Source of the DNA: Cryobacterium algoricola
GTDB taxonomy: Bacteria > Actinomycetota > Actinomycetes > Actinomycetales > Microbacteriaceae
Reading direction: 5' to 3'
Length of the DNA stretch: 64,000 nucleotides
NCBI RefSeq assembly: GCF_004402485.1
Contig: NZ_SOFG01000004.1
Coordinates: 558,001 to 622,000, forward strand
The notes beneath the pieces were generated by a model. The model saw nothing but the letters and a program-made list of their open reading frames with translations. It ran no database searches and was not told the DNA's origin. Every line of letters starts with the position of its first letter. Positions within the stretch are counted from its first letter, which is position 1. Shown in pieces: positions 8,990 through 17,566 of this stretch. The position numbers and the translations under genes are program-made.

Positions 8990-9834
8990 GCGCCGTGTCC
9001 GTGACAGAGCGCGACCGCACCGGATCGGGCAGCCACCGGCCGGGCATCAGCGTAAGCACCGACACCGCACCCGCTGCGGTGGTCGCAGCGGACGTCGAGA
9101 CGGCCATCAGGGTCGACGGGCTGTCCAAGCGCTTCGGCAAGGCCGGGCCCGTCGTGCTCGACAACATCAACCTCACGATCAGGCCGGGCGAATTCGTCTG
9201 CCTGCTCGGGGCCTCCGGGTGCGGCAAGTCGACCCTGCTCAACATCATCGCGGGCCTCGAGCACCCCTCGGAGGGCACCGTCACGGTGGCGAGCGGCAAG
9301 AGCGCCGTCATGTTCCAGGAATCCGCCCTGTTCCCCTGGCTGACCGCGAGCCGTAACGTGGAACTCGCCCTCAAACTGCGCGGGGTGCCGCACGGCCGGC
9401 GCCGCGGTGAGGCGCTCGAGCTCCTCGACCTCGTCAACCTCGCGGATGCCGCGAACAAGCGCCCGCACGAACTCTCCGGGGGCATGCGCCAGCGGGTCGC
9501 CCTCGCCAGGTCGCTCGCGCAGGACCGCAAGGTTCTGTTGATGGACGAGCCCTTCGCCGCCCTCGACGCGATCACCCGCGACCTGCTTCACGAGGAACTC
9601 GAGCGGGTCTGGCGCGAGACCGGCCGCACGATCGTGTTCGTCACGCACAACGTGCGCGAGGCCGCCCGGCTCGGTCAACGGGTGCTGCTCATGTCGAGCC
9701 GTCCCGGCCGCATCCGCAACGAGTGGCGCATCGTCGACGACGGTCCGCGCCGGATCGAGTCGCCGGAGGTTTCCCGCCTCTCCATCGAGATCACCAACCA
9801 CCTCCGAGAGGAGATCCGCCGCAATGCCGCCTGA
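8986..9834 (+). CDS. ABC transporter ATP-binding protein, SsuB/TauB-like
   Basis: 282 residues. It has Walker A GASGCGKST, signature LSGGMRQRVALARSLAQ, Walker B LLMDEPFAALD and the switch histidine in VFVTHN. The family serves nitrate, sulfonate and taurine importers. An N-terminal extension of about 40 residues, rich in Ser/Thr/Ala, precedes the first strand. GTG at 8986 overlaps the cysN stop; GTG codons four and six positions later are alternatives. Its place in the sulfur operon suggests uptake of sulfate or an organosulfonate. No periplasmic binding protein is encoded beside it. Confidence 0.85.
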   Translation: MSAVSVTERDRTGSGSHRPGISVSTDTAPAAVVAADVETAIRVDGLSKRFGKAGPVVLDNINLTIRPGEFVCLLGASGCGKSTLLNIIAGLEHPSEGTVTVASGKSAVMFQESALFPWLTASRNVELALKLRGVPHGRRRGEALELLDLVNLADAANKRPHELSGGMRQRVALARSLAQDRKVLLMDEPFAALDAITRDLLHEELERVWRETGRTIVFVTHNVREAARLGQRVLLMSSRPGRIRNEWRIVDDGPRRIESPEVSRLSIEITNHLREEIRRNAA

Positions 9835-10768
9835 GACATCCACCGACACCATCGTTCCCGGCTCCTTGGAGCCGGACACCACGACCGGCTCCACGACCGG
9901 CAGCCGCGCGGACTTCCGCACGCTCGAGGCCGGGCTCGACGCCCTGCAGACCTCGCCGCTCGTCGAGAAGGGCCCGTGGCGCCGGTTCGCCGACGGCGTC
10001 CTGCCGCCGGTCGTGCTGGTGCTCGCGCTCATCGCGGCGTGGCAGTTCTACATCGTGATCGCCAGGCCACGTCCCGACCTCACCCCCGGCCCGCTCGACG
10101 TGCTCACCTCGATCACCGACCTCTGGTCGACCGGGCACCTGCAGACGGCCGTGGTGACGAGCCTCTCCCGCGGCGGGATCGGGTTCCTGATCGCCGTCGC
10201 GATCGGTACCCCGCTCGGCCTCCTCCTCGCCGAGTGGCGTCTGCTCCGTCGCGCCCTCGGCCCGCTGCTCTCGGGGCTGCAGGTGCTTCCCTCCGTCGCC
10301 TGGGTCCCTGCCGCGATCCTCTGGTTCGGCCTCAGCGATGCGACCGTGTACTTCGTCGTGCTGATGGGCGCCGTACCGTCGATCGCGAACGGCCTCGTCG
10401 CCGGCGTGGACCAGATCCCGCCGCAGTTGCGCCGCGTGGGCACGGTGCTCGGCGCCAACCGCGTCGAGATGGCCACCCTCGTCGTGCTTCCCGCCGCGAT
10501 GCCTGGCTATCTCGCCGGCCTCAAGCAGGGCTGGGCATTCTCCTGGCGTTCCCTGATGGCCGCAGAGATCATCGCCGTCGGCGGGTCGATCGGCTTCGGG
10601 CTCGGCTCGATGCTCCAGCAGAGCCGCGAACTCGCGGACCTGCCCGGGGTGCTCGCGACGATCCTGGTGATCCTGTTCGTCGGCATCCTCGTCGAGCTCG
10701 TGCTCTTCGCACCCGCCGAACGCCGCCTGCTGCGCCGTCGCGGCCTCTACCTCACGGCAGGCCGATGA
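9824..10768 (+). CDS. ABC transporter permease, SsuC/TauC-like
   Basis: 314 residues with about six membrane segments, first near 60-80, and the inner-membrane EAA-type loop around PPQLRRVGTVLGANRVEMATLVVLPAAMPGYLAGLKQG that docks on the ATPase. A hydrophilic head of about 50 residues precedes the first helix. It overlaps the ATPase gene by 11 bases and cobA by four (ATGA). As half of an importer it needs a solute-binding protein that must be encoded elsewhere. Sulfonate or sulfate is the likely substrate from context. Confidence 0.85.
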   Translation: MPPETSTDTIVPGSLEPDTTTGSTTGSRADFRTLEAGLDALQTSPLVEKGPWRRFADGVLPPVVLVLALIAAWQFYIVIARPRPDLTPGPLDVLTSITDLWSTGHLQTAVVTSLSRGGIGFLIAVAIGTPLGLLLAEWRLLRRALGPLLSGLQVLPSVAWVPAAILWFGLSDATVYFVVLMGAVPSIANGLVAGVDQIPPQLRRVGTVLGANRVEMATLVVLPAAMPGYLAGLKQGWAFSWRSLMAAEIIAVGGSIGFGLGSMLQQSRELADLPGVLATILVILFVGILVELVLFAPAERRLLRRRGLYLTAGR

Positions 10769-11571
10769 GCGTGGCACGCGACCGTGTCGGTACCGTGCAC
10801 CTCGTCGGTGGCGGACCCGGCGATCCCGGCCTGATCACCGTGCTCGGCCGCCGCTTGCTCGACGAAGCGGATGTCGTCATCGCCGACCGGCTCGGCCCGC
10901 GGTCCCTGCTCGACGAGCTCGACCCCGGCGTGCTCGTGATCGACGTCGGCAAGCTTCCCGGCCACCACCCGGTGCCCCAGGACGAGATCAACGCGCTCCT
11001 CGTCGAACACGCCCGCGCCGGCCGCCGGGTCGTGCGCCTCAAGGGCGGCGACCCGTACGTGCTCGGTCGCGGCGGCGAGGAAGCAGCGTACTGCCGCAGC
11101 AACGGCATCCCCGTCGAGGTCATCCCCGGCGTCACGAGCGCCATCTCGGTGCCTGCTGCGGCCGGCATCCCGGTCACCCATCGCGGGGTGGCGAACGGGT
11201 TCACCGTCGTGACGGGCCACGAGCTGCTTCCGTCCCTGCCGGGCGGCAGTGACCACACCGTCCTGCTCCTGATGGGCATCTCCGGCCTCGCCGCCTCCGC
11301 GGCGATGCTCGCGGAGGGACCCCGCGGCGGGGACTGCCCGGTCGCCATCATCGAGGACGGCTACGGCCCGAACCAGCGCGTCACTTTCGGAAGTCTCGCA
11401 ACCATCGCCGGCCTCGCCGCCGAACGCGGCGTCCGCTCCCCCGCCGTTGTCGTTGTGGGGGACGTCGTCACCCTCAGCCCGCTCCACCCCCGGTACCGCA
11501 ACCAGCTCGCGTCCGACGAACCCCGTTCCGGCCGGCTCATTCCAGAACCATCCCGAAAGGCCCTTTCATGA
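10765..11571 (+). CDS. cobA: Uroporphyrinogen-III C-methyltransferase
   Basis: 268 residues. It methylates uroporphyrinogen III twice with SAM to give precorrin-2, the siroheme/cobalamin branch point. The N-terminal VHLVGGGPGDPGLIT is the SAM-binding P-loop-like motif. GGDPYVLGRGGEEA and GVTSAISVPAAAGIPVTHRG complete the family signatures. The precorrin-2 dehydrogenase/chelatase part of CysG is absent, so NAD-dependent oxidation must come from elsewhere; the chelatase at 491 could finish the pathway. ATG at 10765 overlaps the permease stop. Its job here is to feed siroheme to SirA. Confidence 0.92.
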   Translation: MSVARDRVGTVHLVGGGPGDPGLITVLGRRLLDEADVVIADRLGPRSLLDELDPGVLVIDVGKLPGHHPVPQDEINALLVEHARAGRRVVRLKGGDPYVLGRGGEEAAYCRSNGIPVEVIPGVTSAISVPAAAGIPVTHRGVANGFTVVTGHELLPSLPGGSDHTVLLLMGISGLAASAAMLAEGPRGGDCPVAIIEDGYGPNQRVTFGSLATIAGLAAERGVRSPAVVVVGDVVTLSPLHPRYRNQLASDEPRSGRLIPEPSRKALS

Positions 11572-12971
11572 CCACCCATACTCTCCGAGTCGCCATCATT
11601 GGCGCCGGACCCGCGGGAATCTATGCCGGCAACATCCTCGGCAAGGCTGTGCGCGATGCCGGCGGCACGGTCGGCATCGACCTCTTCGACACCCTCCCCG
11701 CGCCGTACGGCCTGATCCGCTACGGCGTCGCCCCCGACCACCCGCGGATCAAGGGCATCGTCACGAGCCTCCACGAGATGCTCGACGCCGGAAGCATCCG
11801 GTTCCTCGGCAACGTCGGCTACGGGAGCGATCTGAGCCTGGACGACCTGCGCGCCCACTACCACGCCGTCATCTTCGCGACCGGGGCGATCCGCGACGCG
11901 GTGCTGCCGATCCCCGGTACAGAGTTGCCCGGCTGCTTCGGCGCCGCCGACTTCGTTTCCTGGTTCGACGGACACCCCGACGCCCCCCGCGAGTGGCCGC
12001 TCGACGCCCGCGAGGTCGCCGTGATCGGCAACGGCAACGTAGCGCTCGACGTGGCCAGGATGCTCGCGAAGCACGCCGACGACCTGCTGCCCACGGACAT
12101 CCCGGAGAACGTCTACGCGGGCCTCGCGGCCTCGGCCGTCACCGACGTGCACATCTTCGGCCGTCGCGGGCCCGCCCAGGTGAAGTTCACCCCGATCGAA
12201 CTCCGGGAGCTCGGCGCGGTTCCTGACGTCGACGTGATCGTCTACGACGAGGACTTCCCGAGGGACGAGGCCTCAGAGCAGTTCCTCGCCGCGTCCAACA
12301 ACCAGGTCAAAGTGATGAGCCGCACCCTGAACGGCTGGCTCACGAAAGAACCGAGCGGGGCCTCGCGCCGCCTGCACCTGCACTTCCTGCACTCCCCCGT
12401 CGAGGTCTACGGCACGGACAGGGTCGAGGGCATGCGCTTCGAGCGCACCGCGCCCGATCCCGCCAACCCCGGCGGTGTCACCGGGACAGGTGAGATCCTC
12501 GACTACCCGCTCCAGGCGGTCTACCGTGCCGTCGGCTACCGCGGCAGCCCTCTCACCGGGGTGCCCTTCGACGAGGCACGCGGCGTGATCCCGAACGACG
12601 GCGGCCGGGTCCTCGACCCGGCCGCGCAGCCAGTTCCCGGCCTGTACGCGACCGGCTGGATCAAGCGCGGACCCGTCGGCCTGATCGGGCACACCAAAAG
12701 CGACGCGCTCGAGACAGTCACGCGGCTCGTCGCCGATCTCGATGACGGGCTCCTGCCGGAACCGGTCGAGGACGACGGAGACGCGATCCTGTCCGTGCTC
12801 GCCGCCCGCGGCATCCGCTTCACCGAGTGGGACGGCTGGCTCGTGCTCGACGCCCACGAACGCGCACTCGGGGCCGCGGATCCCTCGACGGTCGAGCGTG
12901 AACGGGTGAAGGTCGTCCCGCGGAACGAACAGGTCGGCATCAGCCGCTCCGTGGAACTCGTCTCCTCGTGA
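11568..12971 (+). CDS. fprA: Ferredoxin/flavodoxin-NADP+ reductase, adrenodoxin-reductase type
   Basis: 467 residues. FAD-binding motif GAGPAGIYA (12-20) lies at the N-terminus, then LFDTLPAPYGLIRYGVAPDHPRIK and the NADP domain motif VIGNGNVALDVARML, followed by GWIKRGPVGLIGHTK. This is the FprA (adrenodoxin-reductase-like) family known from mycobacteria. It would pass NADPH electrons to the ferredoxin encoded immediately after it, and so to the sulfite reductase. It overlaps cobA (ATGA) and fdxA (GTGA). Confidence 0.93.
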   Translation: MTTHTLRVAIIGAGPAGIYAGNILGKAVRDAGGTVGIDLFDTLPAPYGLIRYGVAPDHPRIKGIVTSLHEMLDAGSIRFLGNVGYGSDLSLDDLRAHYHAVIFATGAIRDAVLPIPGTELPGCFGAADFVSWFDGHPDAPREWPLDAREVAVIGNGNVALDVARMLAKHADDLLPTDIPENVYAGLAASAVTDVHIFGRRGPAQVKFTPIELRELGAVPDVDVIVYDEDFPRDEASEQFLAASNNQVKVMSRTLNGWLTKEPSGASRRLHLHFLHSPVEVYGTDRVEGMRFERTAPDPANPGGVTGTGEILDYPLQAVYRAVGYRGSPLTGVPFDEARGVIPNDGGRVLDPAAQPVPGLYATGWIKRGPVGLIGHTKSDALETVTRLVADLDDGLLPEPVEDDGDAILSVLAARGIRFTEWDGWLVLDAHERALGAADPSTVERERVKVVPRNEQVGISRSVELVSS

Positions 12972-13285
12972 CGTATGTCATCGCGCTGCCGTGCGTGGAC
13001 GTGAAGGACCGCGCCTGCGTCGACGAATGCCCGGTCGACTGCATCTACGAGGGCGAACGGTCACTGTATATTCACCCGGACGAATGTGTCGACTGCGGGG
13101 CCTGCGAGCCGGTCTGCCCGGTCGAAGCGATCTACTACGAGGACGACCTCCCCGAGCAGTGGGCCGGCTACTACCGTGCCAACGTGGACTTCTTCGAGGA
13201 GCTCGGGTCGCCGGGCGGCGCGGCGAAGACCGGCGTGCTGACCTTCGATCACCCGTTGATCGCTGCGCTGCCTCCGCAGGCCTGA
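12968..13285 (+). CDS. fdxA: Seven-iron ferredoxin [3Fe-4S][4Fe-4S]
   Basis: 105 residues. Cysteines 9, 17, 21 and 25 plus the CVDCGACEPVCP cluster-binding stretch match the FdxA family, in which one [3Fe-4S] and one [4Fe-4S] cluster are held. GTG at 12968 overlaps the fprA stop. As last gene of the operon it completes an electron path NADPH to FprA to FdxA to SirA. The DNA between its stop and the next gene holds a promoter-like TAGAGT rather than a clear terminator. Confidence 0.93.
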   Translation: MTYVIALPCVDVKDRACVDECPVDCIYEGERSLYIHPDECVDCGACEPVCPVEAIYYEDDLPEQWAGYYRANVDFFEELGSPGGAAKTGVLTFDHPLIAALPPQA

Positions 13286-13305
13286 CCGGACGTCGCCGAT
13301 AGGGC

Positions 13306-13311
13306 TAGAGT
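13306..13311 (+). promoter_or_regulatory. -10 box of the leaderless Cys-rich gene
   Basis: TAGAGT is followed by GTCGGC and ATG at 13318, giving a start codon at or next to the transcription start. It lies 20 bases past the fdxA stop, so the following gene probably has its own promoter. Confidence 0.5.
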
Positions 13312-13317
13312 GTCGGC

Positions 13318-13719
13318 ATGTCGGGTGCGGGGTACGATAGCGGGTTCGGTGCGAGCGAGTTCAACACGATCGCGGCGCGGACCGCCGCCTGCGTCGCCGC
13401 GTGCGACGCGCTCATCGCCGCGAGCGAGGACTGTGCGGATGCCTGCCTGGCCGAGTCCGGCGACGGCGACGTGACGGCGTGCTTCCTCGCCGACCTCGAC
13501 TGCATCGAGATCTGCACCTCGACGAGTCGGGTCCTGTCGTGGCACACCCGAACCGACGGGCCGACGGCCGCGTCAATGCTCGATACCTGCATCCAGGCCA
13601 GTCGCGCGTCCTCTGCCGCGTGCGAGCGGATGCTGCAGCACCGGCCGGACTGGACGAGTTGCGCGCCCGAGTGCCGGAGGGTCACCGACGCCTGCGCGGA
13701 GGTGCTCGCCCTGCTCTGA
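13318..13719 (+). CDS. Four-helix-bundle copper-storage-like protein (Csp/DUF326)
   Basis: 133 residues with 12 cysteines, at 25, 29, 39, 43, 55, 62, 66, 91, 102, 115, 119 and 126. Their CxxxC-type spacing along predicted helices is the hallmark of Csp proteins, which line the core of a four-helix bundle with thiols and store Cu(I). There is no signal peptide, so it would be cytosolic, like Csp3. It follows the iron-sulfur-rich sulfur operon but has its own leaderless promoter; protecting Fe-S enzymes from copper is a possible link. It ends 33 bp from the convergent smc gene. Confidence 0.78.
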   Translation: MSGAGYDSGFGASEFNTIAARTAACVAACDALIAASEDCADACLAESGDGDVTACFLADLDCIEICTSTSRVLSWHTRTDGPTAASMLDTCIQASRASSAACERMLQHRPDWTSCAPECRRVTDACAEVLALL

Positions 13720-13752
13720 GGCCGCCGCAGCCGTCCTGCTCGGGACCCCGGC

Positions 13753-16700
13753 TCAGGACGCCTGTTCCTCCTGGCGCACGATCCGCTGGCCGACGACCGC
13801 AGAGACACCGTCCTGGCGCATCGAGACGCCGTAAAGGGCGTCGGCGATCTCCATCGTGCGCTTCTGGTGCGTGATGATGATGAGCTGGCTGGCTTCGCGG
13901 AGGTCCTGGAAGATCGTGAGCAGCCGGCCGAGGTTGGCGTCGTCGAGTGCCGCCTCGACCTCGTCCATGATGTAGAACGGGCTCGGGCGGGCCTTGAAGA
14001 TCGCGATCAGCAGCGCGACGGCCGCGAGGGAACGCTCTCCGCCGGAAAGCAGCGAGAGCCGCTCAATCTTCTTTCCGGCCGGCTTCACGCTGATCTCGAT
14101 GCCGGTGGTGAGCAGGTCGTCCGGGTCGGTCAGGCGGATGCTGCCGGACCCGCCGGGGAACAGGACAGGGAAGACCTCGGCGAAGGCCAGCCGGGTGTCT
14201 TCGAAAGCGCTTCCGAAGATGGCGCCCATCGTGACGTCGAGGTCGTCGATGATCGTCAGAAGGTCGGCCCGGGTGTTGGTCAGGTCGGTGAGCTGCTCGG
14301 TCAGGAATTTGTGGCGCTGCTCGAGCGCGGCGAATTCCTCGAGCGCGAGCGGATTGATCCTGCCGAGCTGGGCGAAGCGGCGCTCTGCTGCGGCGTGGCG
14401 GCGCTGCTGCTGCTCCCGGTCAAAGGGCATCGCCTCACCGTCCGGGTCGTCGTCGGGCGGAACCGGCTGGTCCGGCCCGTATTCCGCAACGAGGATGTCT
14501 TCGACGAGGCCGAGTTCGCTGCCGGCGCGTTCGAGGAGGCCGGAGAGGTGCAGCTTCTTCTCGTAGATCTGCAGTTCGAGGCCGTGCACGCTCTCGGTCA
14601 CGGCCTGCAGGCGGCTGCGCAGGGCTCCGTCCTCGCGGCGCAGAGCCGCGAGTTCCTCGTTCTGGCTCAGGCGCTCGGCCTCGGCGGTCGCGAGGCGGAG
14701 CCGGGCTTCGCTGACGGAGACGTCGACGGCGGCGAGAACGGCGGGGAGCGCCTCGGCGACGTAGGTCGCGGCATCCACCTGGCGACGGCGGATGACCGCA
14801 CGCCGTGCGGCCGCCTCGGCTGCGGCCTGATCGCGTTCGAGCTGCCGCGCGAGGCCGGCAGCGCGGGCCTCGCCGGAGCGCACCCGCTCGCGGGCGGTCT
14901 CGACGCGGAGCCGCGCCTCGACCTCGTTCTCGCGCGCAGCTTCGAGCTCGGCGTGCAGGGCATCACGGACCGACACGTCGAGGATCGGACGTGGGCGGGA
15001 GAGCAGGGTGACGAGCCCGGCCTTGGTGCGCTCGGCCTCTGCCTCGGCGCCGGAGACGGCCTGCTCGGCGACGAGGACGCCGGCCGCGAGGCGCTCGAGC
15101 TCCGCAGTGGCGGCCTCGAGCCGCACCGTCGCCCGGTTCGTCTTCTCGGCCTGCGCGGCGAGGCGGGCGTCGAAGGCGCGGAGCGCGGCGAGGGCCGCGA
15201 CCGACTGTTCCTTGCCGAGGCGAAGCAGGCCGCGCTGCTCGGCGAGATCGCCGCTGACCTGCTCGATGCGGGAGCGGACCTCGCCGAGGCGGTCCGCCGC
15301 GGAGTCGCGGTCGGCGACGAGTTCGAGCTTGCTGCGTTGCGCGCCGGAGCCGCCGCGGAGCACGAACTCGCTCAGCACGTCGCCGGCCAGGGTGATGATC
15401 GTGAGCGAGGTGCCGGTGCTTCCGGAGACGCCGGAGGTGCCGGAGCCGGGGTTTGCGAGGCCGGAGGTGAGAAGGCCTGCTGCGAAACGGGCAGCGTCGA
15501 GGTCCTCGGCGATGACGGTGTTCTCGAGGAGTCCGAGGACACCGGCCGGTGCGTCGACGACCGAGCCTGCCCAGACCAGGCCTGGCCACTCGGCGAGGCT
15601 CGGGCGGGCGGGCGCGCCGGACCCGCGCCGGCCGGGGGTGCCGCCGGCGGCATCCGCTGGGGCGCTGCCCGTTCCGGAGGCTTCTGGCGTCGCGAGGATG
15701 AGCTCGACCCGGCCCAGGTCGTCTGCCCTGACCCGGTCGAGTGCCGCGAAACCGGCGGCGCGGTCGTCGGCCATCACGGCGTCGGCGAGGGAGCCGAGGG
15801 CCGCGGCGATCGACGCCTCGTAGCCGGGGTGCACGCGCACGTGTTCTGCGACGAGCCCGCGGATGCCGTCCAGCCGGGCCCCGAGGAGGGCCGAGGAGCC
15901 GTCCTTCTGGTCGAGGGCCAGGGACAGGGCGCTCGCGCGGGCGGCGAGGGCGTCGCGTTCGCGTTCGAGGAGGTGAAGTTCTTCGCGGAGACGCTCGACC
16001 TCGCCCTCCGCTGCGGATACGACGGCCTGAGCGGACGCGTAGTCCTCGGACAGCCGGGTGTTCCCGTCGGCTTCGCCGGTATCGGCAGGATCGCCGCCCA
16101 CAGTGCCGGTGCCCGCGTTCTCCGCGTTGGCCTGTTCGGTCTCCGCTTCCAGGGCCTCGAGGAGGGACTGTGCCTCCTGCACACGCCCGGCGGCGGCATC
16201 CCGGGCGTTCTGCTGACGGAGTACGTCGCCACGGACCGAGGCGAGACGGGAGGCTGCGGTTTCGGCCTGGCCGCGCAGTTTGGAAGCCTCGAGGTCGTGG
16301 CGGGAGATGAGCGCCGTCTGGGCGGAAATCTCCTCATCGACGGCGTCGAGCTCGCTCCGGGCGGTCGACGTGGCCGCGCGCGCGGCGGCCCAGGCGGCCT
16401 CGGCGACCGCGATGCGTTCGGTGAGGCGGACGATCTCCGCCGCGGCGTCCGTGAGCATCGCCGGGGTCACGCTCGGGCCGGCGTCGACCGATTCGGCCTG
16501 GGAACCGAGCAGGGCAAGCCGCTGGTTCGCGAGCGTGTAGAGGCCGCGGAGCCGTTCCTGAACCGATTCGAGGCCGAAGCTCGTGCGCCGGGCGACGTCG
16601 ACGGCATCGCCGATCTGGGCTTCCTCGAGGCGGTGCAGGCGCAGCTGCTTCTGGTCGAGCTGTTCCTGGAGCACGATGCGTTCGGAGTGCCGTTCGCTCT

Positions 16701-17442
16701 CGCTGCGGCCGTGGGCGTCGAGGGTCCGGCGCAGGCCGACGACGTCGTCGGCGAGCAGGCGGGCTCGCGCGTCGCGCACGACGGCGGCGATGGTCTGTGC
16801 CTCGCGGGCGATCTCGGCCTGGCGCCCGAGGGGTTTGAGCTGGCGGCGGATCTCCCCGGCGAGGTCGCTCAGCCGGGTCAGGTTGGCCTGCATCGCGTCG
16901 AGCTTCCGGAGGGTCTTCTCCTTGCGGCGGCGGTGCTTGAGGATCCCGGCCGCCTCCTCGATGAAACCGCGCCGGTCTTCCGGGCTCGCGCGCAGCACGG
17001 CGTCAAGCTGTCCCTGACCGACGATCACGTGCATTTCCCGGCCGAGGCCGGAGTCGCTCAGGAGTTCCTGCACGTCGAGCAGCCGGCAGCTCTGGCCGTT
17101 GATGGCGTACTCGCTGCCCCCGTTGCGGAAAAGGGTGCGCGAAATGGTGACCTCGGTGTAGTCGATCGGCAACGCGCCATCCGTGTTGTCGATCGTGAGC
17201 GTCACCTCGGCGCGGCCGAGCGGGCCCTTGGTCGAGGTGCCGGCGAAGATGACGTCCTCCATCTTGCCGCCGCGGAGCGTCTTGACGCCCTGCTCCCCCA
17301 TCACCCAGGCGAGCGCGTCGACGACGTTGGACTTGCCGGAGCCGTTCGGCCCGACGACGCACGTGACGCCGGGCTCGAAGGCGAAGGTCGTGGGTTGCGC
17401 GAACGACTTGAACCCCTTGAGGGTGAGGCTCTTCAAGTACAC
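13753..17442 (-). CDS. smc: Chromosome segregation ATPase SMC
   Basis: 1229 residues. The N-terminal MYLKSLTLKGFKSFA and Walker A GPNGSGKSN form one half of the head. Two long coiled coils flank a hinge near the middle. The C-terminal head has signature LLSGGERSLAAVAL and Walker B PFYIMDEVEAALDD. It forms a DNA-entrapping ring with ScpA/ScpB (not in the window). The hinge region carries a Gly/Ser/Thr-rich insert (around GSGTSGVSGS). GTG at 17442 was chosen over the ATG at 17481: it gives the usual MxLKSLTLKGF start and has GGAAGGG seven bases ahead. The gene lies downstream of mutM and rnc, with the GNAT gene and mutM divided between strands. Confidence 0.95.
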   Translation of the reverse strand: MYLKSLTLKGFKSFAQPTTFAFEPGVTCVVGPNGSGKSNVVDALAWVMGEQGVKTLRGGKMEDVIFAGTSTKGPLGRAEVTLTIDNTDGALPIDYTEVTISRTLFRNGGSEYAINGQSCRLLDVQELLSDSGLGREMHVIVGQGQLDAVLRASPEDRRGFIEEAAGILKHRRRKEKTLRKLDAMQANLTRLSDLAGEIRRQLKPLGRQAEIAREAQTIAAVVRDARARLLADDVVGLRRTLDAHGRSESERHSERIVLQEQLDQKQLRLHRLEEAQIGDAVDVARRTSFGLESVQERLRGLYTLANQRLALLGSQAESVDAGPSVTPAMLTDAAAEIVRLTERIAVAEAAWAAARAATSTARSELDAVDEEISAQTALISRHDLEASKLRGQAETAASRLASVRGDVLRQQNARDAAAGRVQEAQSLLEALEAETEQANAENAGTGTVGGDPADTGEADGNTRLSEDYASAQAVVSAAEGEVERLREELHLLERERDALAARASALSLALDQKDGSSALLGARLDGIRGLVAEHVRVHPGYEASIAAALGSLADAVMADDRAAGFAALDRVRADDLGRVELILATPEASGTGSAPADAAGGTPGRRGSGAPARPSLAEWPGLVWAGSVVDAPAGVLGLLENTVIAEDLDAARFAAGLLTSGLANPGSGTSGVSGSTGTSLTIITLAGDVLSEFVLRGGSGAQRSKLELVADRDSAADRLGEVRSRIEQVSGDLAEQRGLLRLGKEQSVAALAALRAFDARLAAQAEKTNRATVRLEAATAELERLAAGVLVAEQAVSGAEAEAERTKAGLVTLLSRPRPILDVSVRDALHAELEAARENEVEARLRVETARERVRSGEARAAGLARQLERDQAAAEAAARRAVIRRRQVDAATYVAEALPAVLAAVDVSVSEARLRLATAEAERLSQNEELAALRREDGALRSRLQAVTESVHGLELQIYEKKLHLSGLLERAGSELGLVEDILVAEYGPDQPVPPDDDPDGEAMPFDREQQQRRHAAAERRFAQLGRINPLALEEFAALEQRHKFLTEQLTDLTNTRADLLTIIDDLDVTMGAIFGSAFEDTRLAFAEVFPVLFPGGSGSIRLTDPDDLLTTGIEISVKPAGKKIERLSLLSGGERSLAAVALLIAIFKARPSPFYIMDEVEAALDDANLGRLLTIFQDLREASQLIIITHQKRTMEIADALYGVSMRQDGVSAVVGQRIVRQEEQAS

Positions 17443-17554
17443 CCGTGCGCCCTTCCCGTGAGTAGATATCGGCTCTCCCACGGTACCGGACGCATCCGCC
17501 CGGCCCGGGAGGCGCGGCGTCAGCGGCGGGGTTTCGACGCGAACGACCGTTGGC

Positions 17555-17560
17555 TACTGT
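17555..17560 (+). promoter_or_regulatory. -10 box of the leaderless GNAT gene
   Basis: TACTGT is followed by TCCTGC and ATG at 17567, a six-base gap that leaves no room for a ribosome binding site. Confidence 0.5.
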
Positions 17561-17566
17561 TCCTGC

